Assembly (NCBI GenBank): GCA_021788645.1
Contig: JAJYKK010000005.1
Location: 16,375 to 80,374 of the forward strand
DNA: 64,000 nucleotides
From: Pseudomonadota bacterium
Lineage (GTDB): Bacteria > Pseudomonadota > Gammaproteobacteria > Burkholderiales > JAKAFK01
Direction: 5' to 3'
Under the pieces are notes generated by a model. The model ran no database searches. It had not been told where the DNA came from and saw nothing but the letters and a program-made list of their open reading frames with translations. Positions 16,381-23,604 of the stretch are shown piece by piece. A program made the position numbers and the translations under genes. The first letter of the stretch is position 1; each line of letters starts with the position of its first letter.

Positions 16381-17237
16381 CGGTCTCCGCGGTCGCAGAC
16401 GATGGAGACAATGACGGCGTCGTCGACTTCGGCGGACAGCTTGAGCGCAGCGGCCAGCGCACCGCCCGAGGAGATGCCCGCGAAGATGCCCTCCTCGGCC
16501 GCCAGGGCGCGCGCCGTCGCCTCGGCCTCCCCCTGCGACACGAGCCTCACCTCGTCCACCCATTTCGCGTCGTAGATCTTGGGCAGGTAGGCCTCGGGCC
16601 ACTTCCGGATACCGGGAATGGACGCGCCCTCCGCAGGCTGGACGCCGACGATGCGCACCGCCGGGTCCTGCTCCTTGAGATAGCGGCCGCAGCCCATGAT
16701 GGTTCCGGTCGTGCCCATGCTGCTCACGAAATGGGTGATGCGCCCGCCCGTATCGCGCCAGATTTCCGGTCCTGTTCCCTGGTAATGCGCGCGCGGATTG
16801 TCGGGGTTCGAGAACTGATCCAGGATGTGGCCCCGCCCCTCGCCCTCGAGCCCCTTGGCCACATCGATGGCCTCCTCCATGCTGCCGGCGCGGGAGGTCA
16901 GGATGATCTGCGCGCCATACGCGCGCATGATGCGCCGGCGCTCCTCGCTCATGTGCTCGGGCATGACGAGGATCATCTTGTACCCGCGAATAGCCGCCGC
17001 CATGGCAAGGGCGATCCCGGTGTTGCCGCTCGTCGCTTCGATCAGGGTGTCGCCCGGAGCGATCTCGCCGCGCGCCTCCGCCCCCTTGACCATGGCGAGG
17101 GCCGGGCGATCCTTCACGGAGCCCGCCGGGTTGTTGCCCTCCAGCTTGACCAGCACGCGATTGCGCGTCGCGCCCGGCAGCCGCTGCAATTGCACGAGCG
17201 GCGTATTTCCGACAAACGCCTCGATCGTCCTAAGCAT
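16350..17237 (-). CDS. cysM: Cysteine synthase B (O-acetylserine sulfhydrylase), CysM type
   Basis: A 295-residue PLP enzyme of the beta-substitution family that makes cysteine from O-acetylserine and sulfide or thiosulfate. The PLP lysine is Lys42 in NNPAGSVKDRPA, and the substrate loop TSGNTGIALA and phosphate-binding GTTGT follow. Length and the C-terminal SSGGALAAAL favour CysM over CysK. The start ATG at 17235-17237 overlaps the GGDEF gene stop by 8 nt; the upstream in-frame extension lies inside that gene. It is the last gene of manC-GGDEF-cysM. Confidence 0.92.
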   Translation of the reverse strand: MLRTIEAFVGNTPLVQLQRLPGATRNRVLVKLEGNNPAGSVKDRPALAMVKGAEARGEIAPGDTLIEATSGNTGIALAMAAAIRGYKMILVMPEHMSEERRRIMRAYGAQIILTSRAGSMEEAIDVAKGLEGEGRGHILDQFSNPDNPRAHYQGTGPEIWRDTGGRITHFVSSMGTTGTIMGCGRYLKEQDPAVRIVGVQPAEGASIPGIRKWPEAYLPKIYDAKWVDEVRLVSQGEAEATARALAAEEGIFAGISSGGALAAALKLSAEVDDAVIVSIVCDRGDRYLSTGVFPA

Positions 17238-18222
17238 CGCCCTCACCTTCCGTCGGCGCCTTGCCGCCATAAAGATAGTTGCACTCGTCGATGACGCCCG
17301 CCATCGTGACGCGATTCTTTCCATGGCGTTTCGAGTGCTGCAACGCCTGCTCGCAACGCCGTGCAAAGGCGTCGCGCCGCTCCTCGGGCAGCAGCGAGGC
17401 CACGCCAAAGCTCGCCGTCACGGGGGCCACCAGCGGCAAGATGATCTGGGTCTCCAGCTCCATCCGCAGGCGCTCGGCCACGATGAGCGCCCCCATCTCG
17501 TTGGTCTCGGGCAGCAAGACGGCGAATTCCTGCCCGCCGTAACGCACGACGAGGTCCACCGCACGCACCGTCTGCCGGAGAATCGTGGCGATGTGCGCGA
17601 GCACCTCGTCCCCGACTTCCCGCCCATAATCCCCATTGATCTGTGCGAAATCGTCGATGTCGAGGGTGACCAGCGCCAGCGGCCGCCGGTAGCGGTCCCA
17701 TCGCGAGATCTCGCGCTCCATCTGCGCATCGAGCTGGGAACGCAGGGGCAACCCGGTCACGGTGTCGACCTCCCGCTGGCTCTTGAGGTCGCTCATGAGC
17801 CGCGTGAGCGCGCGGTTGCGCCGCTCGAGTGCCGCCTTGGCCTCGGCCAGCTCGTGGGTCAACCCGTCGACCTGCTGGCTCAATGCCTCGAACGCCGAGG
17901 CATCGAGCTCGCCCACGAGCAACAGCTGCTCGCCGAGGCGATACACGGTGGCGGACAGAATGCGCCGACGGCTTCCCGCCTGGCCGATGGCCAGCAGGCC
18001 TTCATAGACCATGCCCGAGCCCGCCGGCGCACGCCGGGCGATGTCGCTGAGCGGCGGATCGAGCAACGATTCCATGTCCGCGTGCAGCGCATCCGGCGCC
18101 AGCGCGAGGAAACCCTGGTTGGCCTCGACCACGACGCCCTGCGCCGTCACTACGGCGGCTGCCACCGAGAACAGGGGCTGCAGCCACTCAGGAAGAACGG
18201 CAAGCGAAGGAGGCACACTCAC
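17230..18222 (-). CDS. GGDEF domain protein (putative diguanylate cyclase), GGQEF variant
   Basis: A 330-residue soluble protein with a PAS-like N-terminal sensor (about 15-105), a short coiled linker (about 112-150) and a GGDEF domain (about 152-315). The signature is GGQEF (229-233), where Gln replaces the usual acidic metal ligand, so cyclase activity may be altered. The inhibitory I-site RAVD (220-223) is intact at the correct spacing, so it can probably bind c-di-GMP in any case. It starts 13 nt after manC and overlaps cysM by 8 nt, which ties c-di-GMP signalling to GDP-mannose and cysteine genes in one unit. Confidence 0.9.
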   Translation of the reverse strand: MSVPPSLAVLPEWLQPLFSVAAAVVTAQGVVVEANQGFLALAPDALHADMESLLDPPLSDIARRAPAGSGMVYEGLLAIGQAGSRRRILSATVYRLGEQLLLVGELDASAFEALSQQVDGLTHELAEAKAALERRNRALTRLMSDLKSQREVDTVTGLPLRSQLDAQMEREISRWDRYRRPLALVTLDIDDFAQINGDYGREVGDEVLAHIATILRQTVRAVDLVVRYGGQEFAVLLPETNEMGALIVAERLRMELETQIILPLVAPVTASFGVASLLPEERRDAFARRCEQALQHSKRHGKNRVTMAGVIDECNYLYGGKAPTEGEGDA

Positions 18223-18234
18223 GGCAGTTCCACC

Positions 18235-19704
18235 CTAGGCGTCGCAGCGGCCATAGGCATCATCGAAGCGGACGATGTCGTCCTCCTCCAGGTAGGAGCC
18301 GGTCTGAATCTCGATGATCTGCAGCGGGATTCTGCCAGGGTTCTCGAGGCGGTGCCGGTGGGTCTTGGCGATGTAGGTCGACTGATTCTCCTCCAGGTAG
18401 ATCTCCCGCTCCCCGTTTACGATGCGCGCGGTGCCGGCGATGACCACCCAATGCTCGGACCGGTGGTAATGCATCTGCATGGACAGCTTGGCCCCCGGCT
18501 TGACCACGATGCGCTTGATCTTGTAGCTCGGCCCGTCTTCCAGGATCGTATAGCTCCCCCAAGGCCGCGCCACGGTCAGATGCACTTCGGTCAGATGGCG
18601 GTGGTTCGCCTTGACGGCGGCCACGAGGCGCTTCAGATCGTGCACCTGGTCGCGGGGACAAACGAGCGTGGCATCGCGCGTCTGGACCACCGCCAGGTTG
18701 CTGAGCCCCAAGGTCGCGATGAGCCCCTGCTCGCTCCAAAGCAGGTTATAGCGGCTGTCCACCGCCAGTACCTCGCCTTGCACCATATTGCCGTTCTCGT
18801 CCTTGGCCTTTTGCTGGTAGATCGCCTCCCAGCTGCCCAGATCGTTCCACCCCATCTCCGCCGGCACGACAGCCACGTTATGCGCCAATTCCAGAAGGCC
18901 ATAGTCGATCGACAGGTCGGGCAATGGCTCATATAGCGCCAGTGGCGCCAAGGGCTTCGCGCCGGCGGCCAGCCCCTCGGCCGCCGCATGAATCGCCGGC
19001 TGCGCCTCTTTGAGCGCTTCGCCGAACGTCTGCGCCGAGAAGACGAACATCCCGGCGTTCCAGTAATAATCCCCGGCCGCGAGATAGGCCTGCGCCGCCG
19101 CCGCATCGGGCTTCTCGACAAAGCGCCGGACCCGCCGGACCCCTTGCTCGCCCGCCCGCGTCACGCCGTCTCCCGCCTGGATATAGCCGTACCCGGTGGC
19201 AGGCGCCGTAGGCTGCATGCCAAAGAGCGTGATGAATCCCTCACGCGCCCCCTCCTCTGCGCGCGCCCATGCCTGCTCGAAGGCCCTTTGGTCAGCGACT
19301 GCGTGGTCCGACGAGAAGACCGCCACCAGCGCCGTGGGGTCTTTCGCCGCAATGCGCGCCACCGCCCAGGCAATCGCCGGCAGCGTGTTGCGCGCGACGG
19401 GCTCGGCCAGCACGCCATCCGCCAATTCGGGGGCGATGGCATGGAGCTGCCCCATGACCTCGAAGCGGTGGTCCACATGGGTGACGGTCAGGACGTGATG
19501 CGGGTCCACCCGGGGCAGGACGCGGCGGACGGTCTCCTGGAGGAGCGATTCGCGCCCGTTGAGCGCCAGAAGCTGCTTGGGCATCGAGGACCGGGACAAG
19601 GGCCACAGACGAGTCCCGGACCCGCCCGCCAGGATCACCGCGTAGCGGACCCGCGGTGCATGCGCTACCGCTTTCAGCGTCGCTTTTGTTACAGTGGACG
19701 GCAT
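18235..19704 (-). CDS. manC: Mannose-1-phosphate guanylyltransferase / mannose-6-phosphate isomerase
   Basis: A 489-residue bifunctional-type enzyme. The N-terminal nucleotidyltransferase domain has the signature LAGGSGTRLWPLSR followed by PKQ, and the C-terminal cupin isomerase-type domain has KLSMQMHYHRSEHWVV. It makes GDP-mannose, a precursor of exopolysaccharides and LPS. The start ATG at 19702-19704 follows a GGGAG; an in-frame start 63 nt upstream would read through the promoter. It is the first gene of a three-gene minus-strand unit with a good promoter upstream. No GDP-mannose-using transferase is in the window. Confidence 0.93.
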   Translation of the reverse strand: MPSTVTKATLKAVAHAPRVRYAVILAGGSGTRLWPLSRSSMPKQLLALNGRESLLQETVRRVLPRVDPHHVLTVTHVDHRFEVMGQLHAIAPELADGVLAEPVARNTLPAIAWAVARIAAKDPTALVAVFSSDHAVADQRAFEQAWARAEEGAREGFITLFGMQPTAPATGYGYIQAGDGVTRAGEQGVRRVRRFVEKPDAAAAQAYLAAGDYYWNAGMFVFSAQTFGEALKEAQPAIHAAAEGLAAGAKPLAPLALYEPLPDLSIDYGLLELAHNVAVVPAEMGWNDLGSWEAIYQQKAKDENGNMVQGEVLAVDSRYNLLWSEQGLIATLGLSNLAVVQTRDATLVCPRDQVHDLKRLVAAVKANHRHLTEVHLTVARPWGSYTILEDGPSYKIKRIVVKPGAKLSMQMHYHRSEHWVVIAGTARIVNGEREIYLEENQSTYIAKTHRHRLENPGRIPLQIIEIQTGSYLEEDDIVRFDDAYGRCDA

Positions 19705-19758
19705 CTTGTGGCTCCCTAGAGGCGGCATTCGGGAGGCAAGCCCCGACGCCGTGCCCCA

Positions 19759-19764
19759 ATTATA
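19759..19764 (-). promoter_or_regulatory. Consensus -10 element of the manC operon
   Basis: On the minus strand this reads TATAAT preceded by TTTTG, a perfect sigma-70 -10 hexamer in an AT-rich patch. The best -35 at 17-bp spacing is CACTTG, which is weak. Transcription would begin about 48 nt before the manC start codon. Confidence 0.6.
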
Positions 19765-19844
19765 CAAAATTCTTGCCAGAACAAGTGCTGCGGCCGCCGG
19801 GTCGCGGGCGAGTGCACCCGGCGTGCGCCGCCGGCAATCGTATC

Positions 19845-19860
19845 GTCATTTCCGTATGAC
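19845..19860. promoter_or_regulatory. Short inverted repeat GTCAT-N6-ATGAC, possible operator
   Basis: A perfect 5-6-5 inverted repeat between the divergent manC and phosphoesterase genes, about 100 nt before the phosphoesterase start. The symmetry could be an operator for a dimeric regulator, but the arms are short and the regulator is unknown. Confidence 0.25.
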
Positions 19861-19946
19861 ATAGTCGCGTGCGCGCAGTCAGAGATATGGCCCGATTGCA
19901 CAAGATGCGCCTTCATTTCCCACTCACAAGCATCGAGGAGCCCTCC

Positions 19947-21668
19947 ATGGCAACGATTCCAAGCGGAGTGCCGATCGTCATCGGCGCGGCCTTACTTGCC
20001 GCATTCTCCGGCGCGCAGGCGCTCGCCCACCCTGTCCGCGAGGCCCCCGATCGCGCCCAGCGGGCCGACGCATACAAGACCGCAACACCGATCAAGCACG
20101 TGGTGATCATCTATCAGGAGAACGTCTCCTTCGATCACTACTTCGCCACTTATCCCGATGCGGCCAATCCGCCGGGCGAGCCTGCATTTCACGCCTTGCC
20201 GGGTACGCCTGCGGTCGACAACGTGGCGAGCGCCCACCTCCTGACCAACAATCCCAACGATACCAACCCGCTCAACGGATCCGACGCCGCCAACCCGTTC
20301 CGTCTCGACCGCACCCAAGCCGATACGGCCGACCAGAATCATGGCTACACGGCCGAGCAGTTGGCCTACGATCACGGCGCCGCCGACCTGTTCCCGAAAT
20401 ATACCGGCAAAGGGTCGCCCGGCGGTGTCGGGGCGTTCGGCACCAAGGGGCAAGTCATGGGCTATTTCGATGGCAATACCGTGACCGCGATATGGAACTA
20501 TGCCCAGCATTTCGCCATGAGCGACAATGCCTACACCGACACCTACGGACCGTCGACCCCTGGAGCACTGGAAGCGGTGTCCGGCCAAACCAACGGCGTG
20601 GACTTGATCGCCTCGTCCAGGCACGCATACTACATTCCGGATGGCCAGGGCGGCTATACGCTGATCAGCGATGTCGACCCGGCTTATGACGTGTGCTCGA
20701 GCGGCACCGATCAGGTCAGGATGACCGGCAAGAACATCGGCGACCTGCTCAATGCGCGCAGTATCTCCTGGGGCGGCTTCATGGGCGGGTTCGACCTGGC
20801 CCGGACCAATGCCAACGGCACGACAGGCTGTGGGCGAAGCACCTACTCGGCGACCGTAAGCGCGACGGTGACAGACTACATTCCACACCACAACTGGTTC
20901 CAGTACTACGCCTCCACCGCGAACCCGCGCCATGCCCGGCCGAGCTCGATCGGCGCGGTGGGACACACCTTTGAAGCCGACGGAAAGACCAGGGATCCCG
21001 CGAATCACGAGTATGGCCTCAAGGACTTCTTTGCCGCGGTCAAGGCGGAGAACTTCCCTGCCGTGTCCTACCTGAAGGCGCCTGCCTTCGAGGACGGCCA
21101 TGCCGGTTATTCGGATCCGCTCGACGAACAGGTCTTCGTGACGAAGGTCGTCAACTTCCTCGAACGGCAGCCACAGTGGCGCGACACTGCGGTCATCGTG
21201 ACCTGGGACGATTCCGACGGCTGGTACGACCACGCCTTTGCGACACCGACCAATCCCTCATTCGACCCACACGCGGACCACCTGAACGGCGCCGGCATTT
21301 GCGGCAAGGGCGCGCCGCTCGATGGCCTGAAGGGCCTGCCGGTCAACGGTCGTTGCGGTCCCGGCACGCGGCTGCCCTTCCTGGTGATCTCCCCGTATGC
21401 CAAGCGCAACGCTGTCAGCCACACGCGGATCTCACAGGCCTCGATCGTGCGTTTCATCGAGGACAACTGGCTGGGAGGCGAGCGCCTCGGCGGCGGCTCG
21501 TTTGACGCCGCCGCAGGCAGCCTCATGGCGATGTTCGACTTCAGCCAGGGCCCCCGCAACCCGCCGCTGTTCCTCGACCCGCGCACCGGAACCCCGGTCC
21601 GCCCGATGGCCCGAGGCGCCTCGCTGCGCAGGCCGGCAAGAGAGCTCGCAAGGCTCGGGGGCTGGTAG
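19947..21668 (+). CDS. Secreted phosphoesterase, phospholipase C / AcpA acid phosphatase family
   Basis: A 573-residue exported protein of the PF04185 phosphoesterase family, which hydrolyses phosphomonoesters or phospholipid head groups. A signal peptide spans residues 1 to about 27 (ending ALAHP). Family motifs are visible in order: KHVVIIYQENVSFDHYF, the YTDTYGPSTPGA block that carries the nucleophile region, WDDSDGWYDH and PFLVISPYAK. The ATG at 19947 follows GAGGAG at 19935-19940 with 6-nt spacing, so the longer in-frame start at 19869 is rejected. It ends 11 nt before a cytochrome c peroxidase gene. The substrate cannot be told from sequence. Confidence 0.88.
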   Translation: MATIPSGVPIVIGAALLAAFSGAQALAHPVREAPDRAQRADAYKTATPIKHVVIIYQENVSFDHYFATYPDAANPPGEPAFHALPGTPAVDNVASAHLLTNNPNDTNPLNGSDAANPFRLDRTQADTADQNHGYTAEQLAYDHGAADLFPKYTGKGSPGGVGAFGTKGQVMGYFDGNTVTAIWNYAQHFAMSDNAYTDTYGPSTPGALEAVSGQTNGVDLIASSRHAYYIPDGQGGYTLISDVDPAYDVCSSGTDQVRMTGKNIGDLLNARSISWGGFMGGFDLARTNANGTTGCGRSTYSATVSATVTDYIPHHNWFQYYASTANPRHARPSSIGAVGHTFEADGKTRDPANHEYGLKDFFAAVKAENFPAVSYLKAPAFEDGHAGYSDPLDEQVFVTKVVNFLERQPQWRDTAVIVTWDDSDGWYDHAFATPTNPSFDPHADHLNGAGICGKGAPLDGLKGLPVNGRCGPGTRLPFLVISPYAKRNAVSHTRISQASIVRFIEDNWLGGERLGGGSFDAAAGSLMAMFDFSQGPRNPPLFLDPRTGTPVRPMARGASLRRPARELARLGGW

Positions 21669-21679
21669 GCGCGGCGCGC

Positions 21680-23206
21680 ATGATATCTCGCCCGCCGGCT
21701 TCCGGTACGGTCCGCCGCCCTTCAGGGCTACGCGCCGCCGCATGGGGCGCGGGGACAGCGCTCCTGCTGATGGGCGGCGCCCTGGCTCTGGCGCCGGTCC
21801 CCTTGTCCCTGTGGTGTCGGCGGCCGCTGGAGGCCTTCTGGCTGGCGCAAGGCCTGAACCCGCATCCCGTCCGACTGGTCCGCCCGCCCGTGCGGAAACT
21901 GACCGCCATGGCCCAACTGGGACGGACGCTGTTCTATGATCCCCGCCTATCCGCCTCGGGACGAATGTCCTGCGCCACCTGCCACAGTCCGGCTCACGCC
22001 TATGGGCCACCGGATGCGGCTGCGGTCGCGCATGGGGGGGCGCGTCTTCAGACCCCCGGCTTCCGCGCCGTCCCTTCGCTGCGCTATCTCTATCGCCAGC
22101 CGATCTTCAGCATCGGCCCCGACTTCGCTGCCGGCGAGCATGATCACGGCCCGACGCTGCGCCAGCAGGCGCAGCAAGCCGGCGGCCATGTCCGGGTGCA
22201 GAAAACGGCGCGCTCGCCCCAGGCCGCCTCCGCCAACTGGGTACCCGAAGGCGGTCTGTTCTGGGACGGACGCGCCGATACCTTGCAGCAACAAGCCAGC
22301 GGGCCGCTGTTCAATCCCGCCGAGATGGACGCCGGCACGCCGGCGCGGGTGGCCATGGTGCTGGCGCATTCCGGCTATGCCGGCGATTTCCGTCGCCTGT
22401 TCGGGGCCGGCATCTTCAGCGATCCGCGGCAGGTCGTCGCCGAGGCGACGTTTGCGCTGGCGCGCTACCAGATCGAGTCTCCGGCGTTCCATCCCTTCAC
22501 CAGCAAGTTCGACGCATGGTTGGCGGGGAAGGCCCGCTTTGACCGCGCCGAGGTGCGGGGCTATCTGGCGTTCAATGACCCAAGCAAGGGCAATTGCGCC
22601 GCCTGCCATCTCGATCGGCCCACACCGGACGGACTGCCGCCCCTGTTCACCGATTTCCAGTACGAGGCGTTGGGCGTCCCCCGGAATCCGGACATCCCTG
22701 CGAACCGCAATCCCCACTACTACGATCTGGGCCTGTGCGGTCCGTTTCGCACCGACATGCGCAAACAGCCCGCCTATTGCGGCATGTTCCTCACCCCCAG
22801 CCTGCGCAATGTGGCGACCCGGCATGTATTCTTCCATAACGGCGTGTTCCACTCGCTCAGCCAAGTGCTGGAATGGTATGTCAACCGGGACCTGCACCCG
22901 TCACGGTTCTATCCGAAGGACGCGGCGGGCAGGATCATCAAGTATGACGACATGCCGGCCCGCTACCGCGTCAATGTCGATACGAGCGATGCGCCGTTCA
23001 ACCGGCATCCGGGCGATCCGCCCGCGCTGACCCAATCCGAGATCCGCGATGTGATCGCATTTCTCAAGACGCTCAGCGACGGCTATCGGCCCGGCGATGC
23101 GGATCGGCGGCGGCCCGACCGCGCCAGGAAGCGCCCCTCTCCCATCGCGCCCGCCGAGGCCCGCCCCCGAAGGCCGGATCATGGCCAAGCCCTGCCCGGT
23201 CGATGA
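21680..23206 (+). CDS. Di-haem cytochrome c peroxidase (CcpA/MauG family)
   Basis: A 508-residue protein with an N-terminal membrane anchor or uncleaved signal (about 18-40) and two haem c sites, CATCH (98-102) and CAACH (306-310), as in bacterial cytochrome c peroxidases and MauG. The TPSLRNVATR and HNGVF stretches are typical of the C-terminal haem domain. It would reduce peroxide with periplasmic electrons. The C-terminal 40 residues are Arg/Pro-rich and variable. It follows the phosphoesterase by 11 nt, so the two are probably cotranscribed; the functional link is unclear. Confidence 0.9.
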   Translation: MISRPPASGTVRRPSGLRAAAWGAGTALLLMGGALALAPVPLSLWCRRPLEAFWLAQGLNPHPVRLVRPPVRKLTAMAQLGRTLFYDPRLSASGRMSCATCHSPAHAYGPPDAAAVAHGGARLQTPGFRAVPSLRYLYRQPIFSIGPDFAAGEHDHGPTLRQQAQQAGGHVRVQKTARSPQAASANWVPEGGLFWDGRADTLQQQASGPLFNPAEMDAGTPARVAMVLAHSGYAGDFRRLFGAGIFSDPRQVVAEATFALARYQIESPAFHPFTSKFDAWLAGKARFDRAEVRGYLAFNDPSKGNCAACHLDRPTPDGLPPLFTDFQYEALGVPRNPDIPANRNPHYYDLGLCGPFRTDMRKQPAYCGMFLTPSLRNVATRHVFFHNGVFHSLSQVLEWYVNRDLHPSRFYPKDAAGRIIKYDDMPARYRVNVDTSDAPFNRHPGDPPALTQSEIRDVIAFLKTLSDGYRPGDADRRRPDRARKRPSPIAPAEARPRRPDHGQALPGR

Positions 23207-23604
23207 CAATGGGCTTCTTGAGGAATACACCTTCTTATGCTGTTAACATAGTCCGCGACGAAGACCACGGCTTTTCTGCGCTGAATGACACATCATCACA
23301 AGGAAGAGCGTTGTTCGGCGCCACTTTCTGCCTATTGTAAGCGACGTTTCATTTGGCGTACCATGTGCTGGCGGCGGCGGAAAAGGCAAGAAAATTGCCC
23401 GCCGCGGCGAAGGAAGCACAAGAAACGCAATAACGGCCAACAATAATCGGTTTTGTCGCGCGGCGCAGTCGGTTCGCGTGGCAGTCCTGACCGGCGACGG
23501 TCTCGCAGGGCGTCGAACCGCCTGATTGGCAATGCCGCGAGAAGGTCAAGCCATCGAATAACCAACAAGAGCCGGTAGAGAAGAGGCGACTTTAAGGGTG
23601 GGAC
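23207..23604. other. 398-nt leader region upstream of the pel operon
   Basis: The first 200 nt are AT-richer than the surrounding genes and must contain the pel promoter. At 23470-23520 there is a nested inverted repeat: CGGTTCG at 23470-23476 pairs with CGAACCG at 23514-23520, enclosing CCTG/CAGG and GACC/GGTC arms, so the leader RNA could fold. I looked for the conserved elements of the c-di-GMP-I (GEMM) riboswitch and did not see them. There is no credible ORF. Confidence 0.4.

Noticed and set aside
16825..18936. 703-codon open frame on the plus strand
   Set aside because: It lies antisense to cysM, the GGDEF gene and manC, which are clear genes; long antisense frames are expected in GC-rich DNA.
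19843..19862. Pho box between manC and the phosphoesterase gene
   Set aside because: The GTCAT elements are inverted, not direct repeats as in a Pho box, so only a generic inverted repeat is reported.
23207..23604. c-di-GMP riboswitch upstream of pelA
   Set aside because: The conserved GEMM core elements could not be found by eye, although the leader may be structured.
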